Shown here piece after piece: positions 15,645 through 25,584 of a stretch of DNA of 35,632 bases; the first letter of the stretch is position 1; each line of letters begins with the position of its first letter. The stretch is from positions 1 to 35,632 of the forward strand of contig JAEWIY010000109.1 of the NCBI GenBank assembly GCA_023386835.1, read 5' to 3'. The notes beneath the pieces were generated by a model. The model searched no databases. It was not told where the DNA came from and saw only the letters and a list, made by a program, of their open reading frames with translations. The position numbers and the translations under genes were made by a program. Source of the stretch: Verrucomicrobiota bacterium. GTDB taxonomy: Bacteria > Verrucomicrobiota > Verrucomicrobiia > Opitutales > Opitutaceae.

Positions 15645-17471
15645 ATGACCAAGCGCAACCCCGCCGACCCCCTCAGCACGAACCGGCACTTGCTGAAATG
15701 GGTGGAGAAGATGGCGGCGTTGTGTAAACCCGCGGCGATCCACTGGGTCGACGGTTCGGAGCAGGAGAATGACCAACTCTGCGAAGAGCTGGTGAAGGCT
15801 GGCACGTTCATCCGGCTCAACCAAGAGTTGTGGCCGGGGTGTTATTACTCGAGGTCCGACGCCAGCGACGTGGCCCGGGTGGAGGATCGCACCTTCATCT
15901 GCTCGCTTTCCAAGGATGCGGCTGGTCCCACGAACAACTGGGAGGATCCGTTCGTCATGCGGAAGCGGCTGAAGGGACTGTTCTCGGGGTGCATGGCCGG
16001 TCGGACGATGTATGTGCTGGCGTTCAGCATGGGACCGGTGGGGTCGCCGATGTCGCAGATCGGCGTTCAACTGACGGATTCGCTGTATGTCGTCGTCAAC
16101 ATGCGGATCATGGCCCGCGTCGGGTTGAAGGTTTTTCAAGAGATCGACAAGGGCGAGAAGCGCGTCGTCCCGTGCATGCACTCGGTGGGTGCGCCACTCG
16201 CGCCGGGGCAGCAGGACGTGCCGTGGCCGTGCAACAAGGAGAAGTACATCGTGCACTTCCCGGAAACGCGGGAAATCTGGTCGTACGGATCCGGATACGG
16301 CGGCAACGCGCTTCTCGGCAAGAAGTGCTTCGCGTTGCGCATCGCCTCGAACATGGCGCGCGACGAAGGCTGGATGGCCGAACACATGTTGATCCTCGGC
16401 GTGCAGGATCCAGCCGGCGAACGCACCTATGTGGCGGCGGCTTTCCCCAGCGCCTGCGGCAAGACGAACTTCGCGATGATGATCCCGCCGGCCGCGTTGG
16501 CGGAGCAGGGATGGAAGGTCTGGACCGTCGGCGACGACATCGCGTGGATCAAACCGGACGCGACCGGCCAGCTGCGGGCGATCAATCCCGAGGCGGGCTT
16601 CTTTGGCGTGGCGCCTGGAACCTCCAAAGCCACGAATCCAAACGCGATGGCGGCGCTCTCGAAGAACACGATCTTCACGAACGTGGCGCTGACTCCGGAA
16701 GGAGGCGTGTGGTGGGAAGGCATGACGGAAACGCCGCCAGCCGAGTGTCTGGATTGGCAGGGCAAGCGGTGGACCCCGCAGATCGCCAAGGAAACCGGAG
16801 CAAAAGCGGCGCACCCCAATGCGCGCTTCACCGCGCCGGCCGCGCAGTGCCCGACGATGGACCCGGCTTGGGAGGATCCCGAGGGCGTGCCGATCTCGGC
16901 CATCATCTTCGGCGGACGGCGGGCGACCACGATGCCGTTGGTTTATCAGGCGTTCAACTGGAGCGGTGGCGTCTACATGGGGGCCACCATGGGATCCGAG
17001 ATGACGGCTGCGGCCGCCGGGACCGTCGGCAAAGTCCGGCGCGATCCGATGGCGATGCTGCCGTTCTGCGGGTACCACATGGGCGACTATTTCCGCCACT
17101 GGATCAAGATGCAGCGGACGCTCGTCCAGACGCCGCGCGTGTTCCACGTCAACTGGTTCCGGAAGGATGAAAATGGCCGGTTCCTCTGGCCGGGTTTCGG
17201 CGAGAACATGCGGGTGCTCAAGTGGATCGTGGACCGGGTGCGTGGCCGTGCGCGGAGTCGCGAGACGCCGATCGGCTGGCAGCCGCGCTACGAGGACCTC
17301 GACTGGACGGGCTTGGAGTACTCGAAGAGCGACTTCGAAGCGCTCCAGGCGATTGATCGCAGGTTGTGGCGTCAGGAAATCCTTGGCCACGAGGAGCTCT
17401 TCTACGATCTGCACGATCACCTGCCCAAGGAGCTCATCTACGAGCGCGAACTTCTGATCTGCCGGCTCTAG
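15645..17471 (+). CDS. pckG: Phosphoenolpyruvate carboxykinase (GTP)
   Basis: A 608-residue enzyme that interconverts oxaloacetate plus GTP with PEP, CO2 and GDP, linking the TCA cycle to gluconeogenesis. GTP-class hallmarks: the P-loop AFPSACGKTNFAMM (about 266-279) with the hyper-reactive Cys271, GDDIAWIK downstream, FGGRRATTMPLV, the PFCGYHMGDYF segment and FHVNWFRKD. Length fits the GTP-dependent class (about 600 residues) rather than the ATP class. ATG 15645 (MTKRNPADP) is chosen; an in-frame ATG at 15624 would add seven residues and cannot be excluded, as neither has a clear ribosome-binding site. The gene stands alone with its own upstream region of about 120 bases. Confidence 0.96.
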   Translation: MTKRNPADPLSTNRHLLKWVEKMAALCKPAAIHWVDGSEQENDQLCEELVKAGTFIRLNQELWPGCYYSRSDASDVARVEDRTFICSLSKDAAGPTNNWEDPFVMRKRLKGLFSGCMAGRTMYVLAFSMGPVGSPMSQIGVQLTDSLYVVVNMRIMARVGLKVFQEIDKGEKRVVPCMHSVGAPLAPGQQDVPWPCNKEKYIVHFPETREIWSYGSGYGGNALLGKKCFALRIASNMARDEGWMAEHMLILGVQDPAGERTYVAAAFPSACGKTNFAMMIPPAALAEQGWKVWTVGDDIAWIKPDATGQLRAINPEAGFFGVAPGTSKATNPNAMAALSKNTIFTNVALTPEGGVWWEGMTETPPAECLDWQGKRWTPQIAKETGAKAAHPNARFTAPAAQCPTMDPAWEDPEGVPISAIIFGGRRATTMPLVYQAFNWSGGVYMGATMGSEMTAAAAGTVGKVRRDPMAMLPFCGYHMGDYFRHWIKMQRTLVQTPRVFHVNWFRKDENGRFLWPGFGENMRVLKWIVDRVRGRARSRETPIGWQPRYEDLDWTGLEYSKSDFEALQAIDRRLWRQEILGHEELFYDLHDHLPKELIYERELLICRL

Positions 17472-17483
17472 TCTGGTCATGCT

Positions 17484-17510
17484 ACCGGGCTGGTGGAAAA
17501 TCAGCCCGGT
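17484..17510 (+). terminator. Stem-loop after the PEPCK gene
   Basis: ACCGGGCTG (17484-17492) pairs perfectly with CAGCCCGGT (17502-17510) around a 9-base loop, 12 bases after the stop codon. No T run follows, so it may act as a Rho-assisted terminator or mRNA end protector. Confidence 0.5.
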
Positions 17511-17536
17511 GGTGCCAGGCCGGTAGGGGTGTCAGT

Positions 17537-17562
17537 GGCTCAAGCTTGAGAGGGCTTGAGCC
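17537..17562 (+). promoter_or_regulatory. Hairpin with ribosome-binding site in its loop, before the HDOD gene
   Basis: GGCTCAAG (17537-17544) pairs with CTTGAGCC (17555-17562), whose last base is 2 bases before the ATG at 17564. The Shine-Dalgarno-like GAGAGGG (17548-17554) fills the loop. The same stretch also forms a perfect 12-base palindrome CTCAAGCTTGAG (17539-17550), so it might instead be a protein-binding site. Function inferred. Confidence 0.35.
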
Positions 17563-17563
17563 G

Positions 17564-18427
17564 ATGTGCTCCCCCATGTCGATCGAGTCCAGGAACACCG
17601 TTGCAGCCGAGGTGCTGGTGGAGACCGCCTCGCACCTGCCGGCGTCTCCGCAGGTGTTGGCGGAACTGAACGAGCTTCTGCTCGACCCGCACCTGCGCCT
17701 GGACGACGTGGTTGCGCTCCTGCGTCGGGATGCCGCGCTGGCGTGGGCCGTCGTCAAAGTCGCCAACAGCCCGCTGTTTCCGGGGGCGCGAGCCGTTTCG
17801 GTCGACGATGCGGTGAGTCGTATCGGTCTGACGGAAGTGTTTCGGGCGGTGAGCCTCGCCACAACGGCGCGGTACGCGGCCATCACGTTGCCCTGTTACG
17901 GCGTGATCGCCGGTCGATTGGGCAAGAACGCGCTCCTCCACGCCCTGGCGGCACAGGCCTTGGCGCCGATGGCGGGAATCGAAGCCTCGGCCGCCTACAC
18001 GGCCGGTCTCGTGCGGTCTCTTGGGCTGATGGTGATCAACCAATTGGTCCGTGATCGCTGTGACCCCACGCGCCCGGTGTTGCATTCGCGCGATCTGCTG
18101 CAGGCGGAGCGCGAATGGGTGGGGATGAACAACGGGGAAGTGGCCGCGACCGTTTTGGAGCACTGGCGCTTTGCGCCCGAGATCACCCAGGCGATTCGCG
18201 AGCACTACCTGCTCCAAGGCTGGCAGAACAGCACGCGCCTCGCCGTGGTGCTGAACGTCGCGGGCGCCATTACCGTGGCGCTTGGCGGGGCGTTGCGGGC
18301 AGAGCAGGACGTGTGGATCGCCAACCCGGCCAAACTCGCCTGGTTGGGGGTGACGGAGGAGCAGTTGCTCGCCGCCCAGGAGTCCGTCCAGGAGCAGTTT
18401 CAGGGGATGCGTTTTGCGGTCGAGTGA
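17564..18427 (+). CDS. HDOD-domain signalling protein
   Basis: A 287-residue protein made almost entirely of an HDOD domain (about 20-225). Typical features are HLPASPQVLAELNELL at its start, VVKVANSPLFPG (63-74), VDDAVSRIGL (about 80-89) and the later EHWRFAPEITQAIREHY. HDOD is a degenerate HD relative lacking the metal-binding His/Asp set, and family members act as regulators of signalling, motility or cell-cycle events rather than as enzymes. No GGDEF, EAL or receiver domain is fused. The ATG at 17564 follows GAGAGGG (17548-17554). Target unknown. Confidence 0.88.
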   Translation: MCSPMSIESRNTVAAEVLVETASHLPASPQVLAELNELLLDPHLRLDDVVALLRRDAALAWAVVKVANSPLFPGARAVSVDDAVSRIGLTEVFRAVSLATTARYAAITLPCYGVIAGRLGKNALLHALAAQALAPMAGIEASAAYTAGLVRSLGLMVINQLVRDRCDPTRPVLHSRDLLQAEREWVGMNNGEVAATVLEHWRFAPEITQAIREHYLLQGWQNSTRLAVVLNVAGAITVALGGALRAEQDVWIANPAKLAWLGVTEEQLLAAQESVQEQFQGMRFAVE

Positions 18428-18436
18428 CCGCCGCAC

Positions 18437-18931
18437 TCACCACGGTCGGCTCGGCCAGGGGGCGGAGGTGAGGAAGACGGCCACCATCGCGGCCGCACAG
18501 AGCAGGCGTCCTGCCGTTGACAGGACAAAGCCGAACGCGGCGCCGATGCCGGCCTTCCACGACTCGCGCTGAGTCTTTTTGGCCGCCCACATCTCGGCGA
18601 CCACCGCGCCAAAGATGGTGCCGAGAATCAGCGCGGGCAGGGAGAAGAACATCCCGATCAAGGCTCCGCCGCTCGCGCCAGCCATGCCCCACTTGCTGCC
18701 GCCGAACATCCGGGCGCCAACCATGACGCCAAGGAAATCAACGACGACTGAAACCAGCCAGATGACGGTGATCCAAACGAGCGGCATCCAGCCCCAGCCC
18801 TCGGGCAGGCAGAGCTTGTGCACCAGCATCGCCAGCAGGATCAGCGTTGTACCGGGCAGGAGCGGCACGATCACTCCCGCCACGCCGACCAGCGTCAGCG
18901 TCACGGTGAGGGTCCAGATCGCGTACTCCAT
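18437..18931 (-). CDS. DUF456 membrane protein
   Basis: A 164-residue hydrophobic protein of the DUF456 family, with about four membrane segments (near 5-25, 30-60, 70-95 and 130-155). Conserved Gly/Pro features include VIVPLLPGTTLIL and the Gly-rich stretch GMAGASGGALIGMFF. The family's function is unknown. ATG 18931 is preferred because the first helix starts at once; an upstream GTG/ATG at 18967 would add 12 polar residues. It is convergent with the HDOD gene, the stops being 9 bases apart. Confidence 0.85.
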   Translation of the reverse strand: MEYAIWTLTVTLTLVGVAGVIVPLLPGTTLILLAMLVHKLCLPEGWGWMPLVWITVIWLVSVVVDFLGVMVGARMFGGSKWGMAGASGGALIGMFFSLPALILGTIFGAVVAEMWAAKKTQRESWKAGIGAAFGFVLSTAGRLLCAAAMVAVFLTSAPWPSRPW

Positions 18932-19141
18932 GCCGCCCAGACACGGTGAAGCGCGCGCCAGTTGCAACGCTGGTGGTGCGCGGCTCCGGTGTCGGTGGAT
19001 GACCGGTGTGCCGCCGGCGTAGTGAGTGGCTGATTACAGGTGAGGGGCCAACCCACGCGCTAGAGGAGAGCACGGGGGTATGTCTGCCGGACTGTTGTCA
19101 GGGGTTGCCTCTCCGGACGCGCACGGCAGGCTGGTGAGGCC

Positions 19142-19414
19142 ATGGATTGTCGAGCTGGTTGCGGCGCCTGCTGCATTGCACCGAGTATCTCGAGCCCGAT
19201 CCCCGGCATGCCGTTCGGCAAGCCGGCGGGAATTCCGTGCGTGCAGTTGCTGGCGGATTTCCGCTGTGCGCTGTTCGGCCGACCCGAACGCCCCGAAGTC
19301 TGTGTCAATCTGCGTCCGCACGAGAGCATGTGCCGGAGTGATCGCGAGGAGGCCCTGGCTGGGCTGGAGTGGCTTGAGCGAATCACCTCTCCCGCGGCAG
19401 GGATGCCTTCGTAG
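19142..19414 (+). CDS. YkgJ-family cysteine-cluster protein
   Basis: A 90-residue protein beginning MDCRAGCGACC, the N-terminal Cys motif of the YkgJ (zinc- or iron-chelating Cys cluster) family, with Cys at 3, 7, 10 and 11, then IPCVQL and further Cys at about 42, 54 and 64. The eight cysteines probably bind a metal or an Fe-S cluster. The biochemical role is not established. The next gene begins within about 20 bases and lies on the same strand, so the two may be cotranscribed. Confidence 0.8.
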   Translation: MDCRAGCGACCIAPSISSPIPGMPFGKPAGIPCVQLLADFRCALFGRPERPEVCVNLRPHESMCRSDREEALAGLEWLERITSPAAGMPS

Positions 19415-19435
19415 GTGCACGGGAACCAGCATTCC

Positions 19436-19795
19436 ATGGCTCGGTCGGTGGGCGGCTCGATGGTTCCAGCCAACGACGTCCCCTTGAAGGTACGGTTTGT
19501 GATGCGAACGCTTCCGCGCGTGGAGACACCGGAAGGCTCGTACGTGGTGGAACCTGCGATTCTGCCGCGAGAAACGGGGGAATGCCATTGCATCGTGGCC
19601 CATCCGGAGCGGGCGGATGCCAACGGCCGCTTTGAGGTCGTGCAGTTGTCGGCGGATTTTGGGTCATACCAGCAACTGCTGCGGGGGTACTGCTGCGGGT
19701 TCGAAATCAAATCGCACCCGCCCGGCGATCAGGCGCGAGTGAGTTCGATCCTGCGTCGATTGCTGGACCTCCGTGTGGCGGAAATTGTGGGCTGA
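19436..19795 (+). CDS. Hypothetical protein, unrecognised
   Basis: About 119 residues if it starts at ATG 19436; starts at 19415 (GTG), 19460 and 19502 are also in frame. Codon use is like that of the neighbours, with G or C at most third positions, which supports it being real. I recognise no domain. It has a mixed hydrophilic make-up, a CHC pair in GECHCIVAHPE, a CC pair in RGYCCGFE and an Arg-rich end (ILRRLLDLRVAEIVG). No signal peptide or membrane segment. It follows the YkgJ-like gene closely and precedes ettA by 92 bases. Confidence 0.55.
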   Translation: MARSVGGSMVPANDVPLKVRFVMRTLPRVETPEGSYVVEPAILPRETGECHCIVAHPERADANGRFEVVQLSADFGSYQQLLRGYCCGFEIKSHPPGDQARVSSILRRLLDLRVAEIVG

Positions 19796-19887
19796 GCAAC
19801 GCGGGCGGTGGCGGCGCGAGCCAACCGCACGGGCGGACGGGCACGACGGAGTTGCAGTTGTGGGAGAGCGCGGCCTTGTTCAGCCGT

Positions 19888-21576
<1,689 letters not shown>

Positions 21577-21633
21577 CCCGGGCTGGGTCGCTTGCGATGG
21601 ATCAATTCCACCTTACTGTCGGTCGACACACCC

Positions 21634-22230
21634 ATGCATGCGCTTCGTCTAGGTGCCTGGTTGACTGCCTTCATCCTCATGACCTCGTCCCTCGCGGCTA
21701 AAACGGAAAGTCTGGTCCTTGGCGGCGGCTGCTTCTGGTGCACGGAAGCGGCCTATGAGCTCGTGCCCGGAGTGAAGGCGGTCGTGAGTGGTTATGCGGG
21801 TGGTCACCAAGCCAAACCCAACTACGAACAGGTGAGTGACGGCCGAACAGGTCACGCCGAAGTGATCCGCATCGATTATGATCCGGCGGAGGTTTCACTC
21901 GAGACGCTCCTGGACTTCTTCTGGCAGGTGCACGACCCGACCACGCTGAACCGTCAGGGGGCGGATACCGGGCCACAGTACCGCTCGATCATTCTCTATG
22001 CGAATGAGGCGCAGAAAGCGGCGGCGGAGGCTTCGCTGGCACGCGCAAATCCGGCTTGGGGCGGCAAGATTGTCACCGAGATCAAGCCCCTTGGCACCTT
22101 CTACGAGGCCGAAGCGTATCATCAGGATTATTACAAAAAGAATCCCTCCGCGGGTTATTGCCGGGTCGTGATCAAGCCGAAGCTCGATAAACTGAAGAAG
22201 AACCCGACCGTCACCGGATCGGGTTCCTGA
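21634..22230 (+). CDS. msrA: Peptide-methionine (S)-S-oxide reductase, exported
   Basis: A 198-residue MsrA that reduces methionine-S-sulfoxide in damaged proteins. The catalytic motif GGGCFWCTEAAY contains nucleophile Cys33 and Cys36; the family's GYAGG, HAEVIRIDYDP and TGPQYRSIIL segments and YHQDYY are intact, and a C-terminal Cys (AGYCRV) is placed to resolve the disulfide. Residues 1-22 form a signal peptide (LGAWLTAFILMTSSLAA), so the enzyme acts outside the cytoplasm. No msrB is fused or adjacent. An inverted repeat AACCCGA/TCGGGTT (22201-22225) lies in the last codons. The GT2 gene follows 55 bases later. Confidence 0.95.
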   Translation: MHALRLGAWLTAFILMTSSLAAKTESLVLGGGCFWCTEAAYELVPGVKAVVSGYAGGHQAKPNYEQVSDGRTGHAEVIRIDYDPAEVSLETLLDFFWQVHDPTTLNRQGADTGPQYRSIILYANEAQKAAAEASLARANPAWGGKIVTEIKPLGTFYEAEAYHQDYYKKNPSAGYCRVVIKPKLDKLKKNPTVTGSGS

Positions 22231-22285
22231 CGCGCCGTCGCGTGGCAGAGTTGACGGCGGAGACGCTCCGCCATCGCCTGCCCTT

Positions 22286-23302
22286 GTGGGTCCAGCGATC
22301 TCCGTTCTCCTGCCGGTCCGCAACGCCGCGGACTCGATCGATCGGGCGGTCGCGTCCATCGTCGCGCAGACATGGCGCGACTGGGAGTTACTGGCCGTCG
22401 ACGACGGGTCAGCCGATGCCACCGCGGCCCGCTTGGCCGAGTGGGCGCGACGGGACCCACGTATCCGGGTTCTGAATTCGAGCGGGCGGGGGTTGGTGGC
22501 GGCGCTGGAAACCGCACTCGGGGCGGCGCGAGGCGAGCTGGTGGCGCGGATGGATGCTGACGATGAATCGGCGGCCTTTCGGCTCGAATCCCAGAGGGCT
22601 GCGCTGCACCGGGACGACAGCTTGGGCGTCGTCTCGGCGCGAGTGGCATTTGGCGGCGAGGAAAAAGCGCAGGGGTATGCGCGTTATATCGCGTGGTTGA
22701 ACGAGCTGATCAGCCCGGAGCAGATCCGGCTCAATCGTTTCATCGAATCGCCTCTGGCGCATCCCTCGGTGATGTTTCGGCGCAGTCTGATTGAGCAGTA
22801 TGGCGGTTATCGGTCCGGTGACTTTCCTGAAGACTATGAGCTTTGGCTACGCTGGCTCGATCGCGGCGTGCGGATGGCAAAATGTGAGCAGACGCTGTTG
22901 GTCTGGCATGATCCACCGTCGCGCTTGTCTCGCACCGATCCGCGCTACCGGCCGGAGGCGTTCTACCAATTGAAGGCGGAGTATGTGGCGCGTGAGCTCA
23001 GGCGAATGAACGCGGACCGAGCCCGCGCGGTGTGGGTTTGGGGCGCCGGCCGGCCGACGCGACGACGGGCGGAGTTTTTGTGTTCTCACAACGTCGAGAT
23101 CAGCGCGTACATCGACATCGATCCCTGCAAGGTGGGCGGACGTGCGGCGGGACGACCCGTACTTGCGCCGACGAGCCTTCCACCGCCGGGCGCGGTGGTG
23201 GTGCTCGTTTACGTGGGTTCGTTGGGGGCGCGAGAACTGATTCGGACCGAATTGAACCGGCGCAATTATCAGGAAGGCGTGGACTATCTCGTGTGCGCCT
23301 GA
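22286..23302 (+). CDS. GT2 glycosyltransferase with an extra C-terminal Rossmann-like domain
   Basis: A 338-residue protein. Residues 4-210 are a family 2 (GT-A fold) glycosyltransferase: SVLLPVRNAADSIDRAV at the start, LLAVDDGSADAT (35-46), RMDADDE with the metal/nucleotide-sugar binding DAD (90-92), and FPEDYELWLRW near the acceptor site. Residues 247-338 form a separate segment starting VWVWGAGRPTRRRAEFL that looks like a small nucleotide-binding (Rossmann-like) domain. It could modify a surface polysaccharide or glycolipid; donor and acceptor are unknown. Start GTG 22286; a hairpin GGCGGA/TCCGCC (22256-22272) lies just upstream. No membrane segments. Confidence 0.9.
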   Translation: MGPAISVLLPVRNAADSIDRAVASIVAQTWRDWELLAVDDGSADATAARLAEWARRDPRIRVLNSSGRGLVAALETALGAARGELVARMDADDESAAFRLESQRAALHRDDSLGVVSARVAFGGEEKAQGYARYIAWLNELISPEQIRLNRFIESPLAHPSVMFRRSLIEQYGGYRSGDFPEDYELWLRWLDRGVRMAKCEQTLLVWHDPPSRLSRTDPRYRPEAFYQLKAEYVARELRRMNADRARAVWVWGAGRPTRRRAEFLCSHNVEISAYIDIDPCKVGGRAAGRPVLAPTSLPPPGAVVVLVYVGSLGARELIRTELNRRNYQEGVDYLVCA

Positions 23303-23321
23303 CGCGGCGCCTGGTCTCGGC

Positions 23322-23363
23322 CGCCTCAGAAACACACGCAACCAAGTCGCGTGTCTTGAGGCG
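23322..23363. terminator. Two-part stem-loop after the glycosyltransferase gene
   Basis: CGCCTCA (23322-23328) pairs with TGAGGCG (23357-23363), and inside it ACACGC (23334-23339) pairs with GCGTGT (23349-23354). It lies midway between the GT2 stop and the next start. With no T run it is at best a weak intrinsic terminator. Confidence 0.4.
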
Positions 23364-23389
23364 CGATCGATTCCTGATGAGCTGCCCCC

Positions 23390-24091
23390 ATGGCCCGCGG
23401 CGAAACAGAACGACACCGGCGATTAAAGGTGCTGGCTCTCGGCTGGGCGCAGGCGCACGGCTTTCCAGTGGCCGGCCTGGAGGTGCGTGTGCCCGGGTGT
23501 GGCTACCGGGCGGACGTCGCGGCGCGCGGCCGCGGGCCGGAAGGGCTGACGGCGCTGTTTGAGTGCAAACAGGCGCGCGGCGACCTCAGGAAGGACTACC
23601 ACGACCTGGTCACGACGCGTGAGCGCCTGGAACAGCTGGAGCGTCGCCGGATGGAGTTGGAAGCTCTCCTCGAGGTTCACTGTCCCACGCTCCGTCGTGG
23701 CGACAGCCTTTTTCCGCAATTTGAGGCGTGGGATTTTTCCGCGCTCGAGCATCGCGCCTACCGCGAGTTGCTCACCGAACTGGGCACCCTGCAGGAGCGG
23801 CTGCGCTTCGGGACCAAGTTTGCGCGGCTGTTTCGGTACCGCTGCGCCGACCTCCTGTACTTGGTGGCGGAAGAGGATCTGCTCGCGCCCGCGGAATGGC
23901 CGGCAGGCTGGGGGGTGCTGGTGCGCTGCGGGGAGGAACTCGTGCTGGAGCGGCCGCCGGTCTTGCAGGCGGCCACGGCTCAGCAGCGGCAAGGTCTGAC
24001 TGAAGCCATCGCCCTGGCGGGAACCCGCGCGTGGAATCGGTTGACCGGCGTCACGCCGCCGGCTTGGCCGGCGCGTCCAGTGAAAGGTTAA
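23390..24091 (+). CDS. Putative PD-(D/E)XK nuclease-superfamily protein
   Basis: A 233-residue protein with no name I can assign. The N-terminal 70 residues resemble a restriction-endonuclease-like core: a helix (ERHRRLKVLALGWAQAHGF), then YRADVAARG with Asp42, and ALFECKQARGDLRKD with Glu58 and Lys60, giving the D-x15-E-x-K pattern typical of PD-(D/E)XK enzymes and of the MmcB/VRR-like class. The middle (70-150) is helical with an ERLEQLERRRMELEALLE coiled stretch. It may act in DNA repair or processing; this is inference from the motif. It is convergent with the minor-pilin module, sharing a TTAA stop overlap (24088-24091). Confidence 0.55.
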   Translation: MARGETERHRRLKVLALGWAQAHGFPVAGLEVRVPGCGYRADVAARGRGPEGLTALFECKQARGDLRKDYHDLVTTRERLEQLERRRMELEALLEVHCPTLRRGDSLFPQFEAWDFSALEHRAYRELLTELGTLQERLRFGTKFARLFRYRCADLLYLVAEEDLLAPAEWPAGWGVLVRCGEELVLERPPVLQAATAQQRQGLTEAIALAGTRAWNRLTGVTPPAWPARPVKG

Positions 24092-25575
24092 AATTCAACT
24101 TTGGCGCGGACTGTACTGCGCTGGGCGTCCGTGGTGAGCTCTTGCCAGGTGTGCAGCCGGTACGTGTCGCCCATGTCCAGATCCTTGAGTGACTCGTCGT
24201 AGTGAAAGTTGCTGCCGCCGGTGAGCTTCGCGGTGTGGCCGACGACGGCGCCGTAGACGTGGCCGGAGGAACCACCACCATTCAACGTGACGTTCGCGCC
24301 CGGCGCGTACACGACGGCGCTCAAATTGCCGTTGCCCGAGATCGAAATGCTCTGACTGGCGGACTCGTTTTCGCCCGGTTGGGGCTTGGTGCCGAAAAGC
24401 ATGAAGTGGGACGGCTCGTTCGCGTTGGCGATACCACCGCCCGCAATGGACACGTTGGCGGCCGTGTACACCTGAAGGGAGGAGCCTTCCTCCACCTTGA
24501 TCATCGTCGAGCTGTTGCCGGTGACTTTGATGCCATCGCCGCTGGTCGCGGTGATGATGATGACCAAGTTGACGGGGCTGATGTTACCGGACGAATCGCG
24601 ACCGATCGTCAGCGACTTGCCACCGCTCAGGTCGATGTTACCGGCAGCCAAGTACCGGACATTGGTTTTCCCATTGAGGGTGTCCTTACGGTCATAGGTT
24701 CCGCCTGGAGTGCCGGCGTCGCTGCCGTAGTAGGTTGTGTTTTTGATCGAGCTAACCGGTGGCAAGCCGTCGGCGGACGGTGCGACTTCATCGTCGAAAT
24801 CCATGCGGAAGTCTCGATTCACACGGGTGTAGTCGATCCCCGTGGCGCCGAGCGGACCGATCGAGGCGTTCGGCCCGAGCTTCAGGCCGTCATAGTCCGG
24901 GGTACCCACCGAAACGTAACCGTAGACGCTGGAATTGCTCAGGTTGAATGTGTCGTCCTCCAGCGAGGTCGAACCGACCGTAATGCCGTCGTTGCGATTC
25001 ACGCCATCGGCTGTGGGCGCGTTGTAGTCACCTTTTCGCGAGTCATAGCTGTCGAGCACGACATTGCCGCCGGACATGGTGATCGTCTTGGCCACCATGC
25101 CGAGGTCGAAGCGGGAGCGCTTCGTCAGGGTCACGCGGATCCATTTCTCGACCGGGGCGCCGCGATACAGCGTCATCGTCGAGCGGGCGATCAGGGCCGG
25201 AGAACTGGAATTGTAGTTGTCCACATAGACGCGGACTTTGCCCTTGTTATTGCCCTCGTAGACGAAATCGTCCCAGACCCGAGCGGCATCACCACTTTCC
25301 GGGGTCGTCCAGCCGTCCCACGCGTCGGCGGCGTCGAGTTTGTGCTGGTTGAACGCAAACAGGCCGTTTTCGAGGCCGGTTTCCGCGAGGTTCATCGCGA
25401 CGTTGTTGTAGTAGGCGCGATTGGCGATCTCGAGGGTGCTTCGGCCAAGGGAGATGTAGCTGCCCAGCGAGAGCGCGATGATGATCGAGATGAGCAGGGC
25501 GACGATAACGACGCTCCCGCGCTCGCGGCGCGAACGCGGGGCCTGCCCTGAAATGTGAGGGGCCGAGAAGGTCAT
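24088..25575 (-). CDS. PilX/GspK-like large pilus protein with DUF7305-type C-terminal domain (copy B)
   Basis: A 495-residue protein. It begins with a basic leader and a prepilin-like helix, RERGSVVIVALLISIIIAL, with Gly at the cleavage position but no Glu at +5, as in GspK/PilX-type tip pilins. The PilX signature AYYNNVAMNLAETGLENGL follows. Residues from about 165 are rich in Gly, Ser, Asn and beta-strand patterns and end in a DUF7305-like block (VYAPGANVTLNGGGSSGHVYGAVVGH, then FHYDESL). It probably sits at or near a pilus tip and may bind surfaces; binding is inferred. It is the last gene of the second minor-pilin module and a paralogue of 26745-28172. Confidence 0.8.
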   Translation of the reverse strand: MTFSAPHISGQAPRSRRERGSVVIVALLISIIIALSLGSYISLGRSTLEIANRAYYNNVAMNLAETGLENGLFAFNQHKLDAADAWDGWTTPESGDAARVWDDFVYEGNNKGKVRVYVDNYNSSSPALIARSTMTLYRGAPVEKWIRVTLTKRSRFDLGMVAKTITMSGGNVVLDSYDSRKGDYNAPTADGVNRNDGITVGSTSLEDDTFNLSNSSVYGYVSVGTPDYDGLKLGPNASIGPLGATGIDYTRVNRDFRMDFDDEVAPSADGLPPVSSIKNTTYYGSDAGTPGGTYDRKDTLNGKTNVRYLAAGNIDLSGGKSLTIGRDSSGNISPVNLVIIITATSGDGIKVTGNSSTMIKVEEGSSLQVYTAANVSIAGGGIANANEPSHFMLFGTKPQPGENESASQSISISGNGNLSAVVYAPGANVTLNGGGSSGHVYGAVVGHTAKLTGGSNFHYDESLKDLDMGDTYRLHTWQELTTDAQRSTVRAKVEF

Positions 25576-25584
25576 GGCGGGGGC

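Noticed and set aside
15609..17480. A 623-residue open frame antisense to the PEPCK gene
   Set aside because: It is an antisense shadow produced by high-GC codon bias: no domain, Arg/His-rich composition, and the other strand encodes an unmistakable enzyme.
24202..25551. A 449-residue open frame antisense to the copy-B PilX-like gene
   Set aside because: No signal peptide or domain; the minus strand has the prepilin leader and a paralogue.
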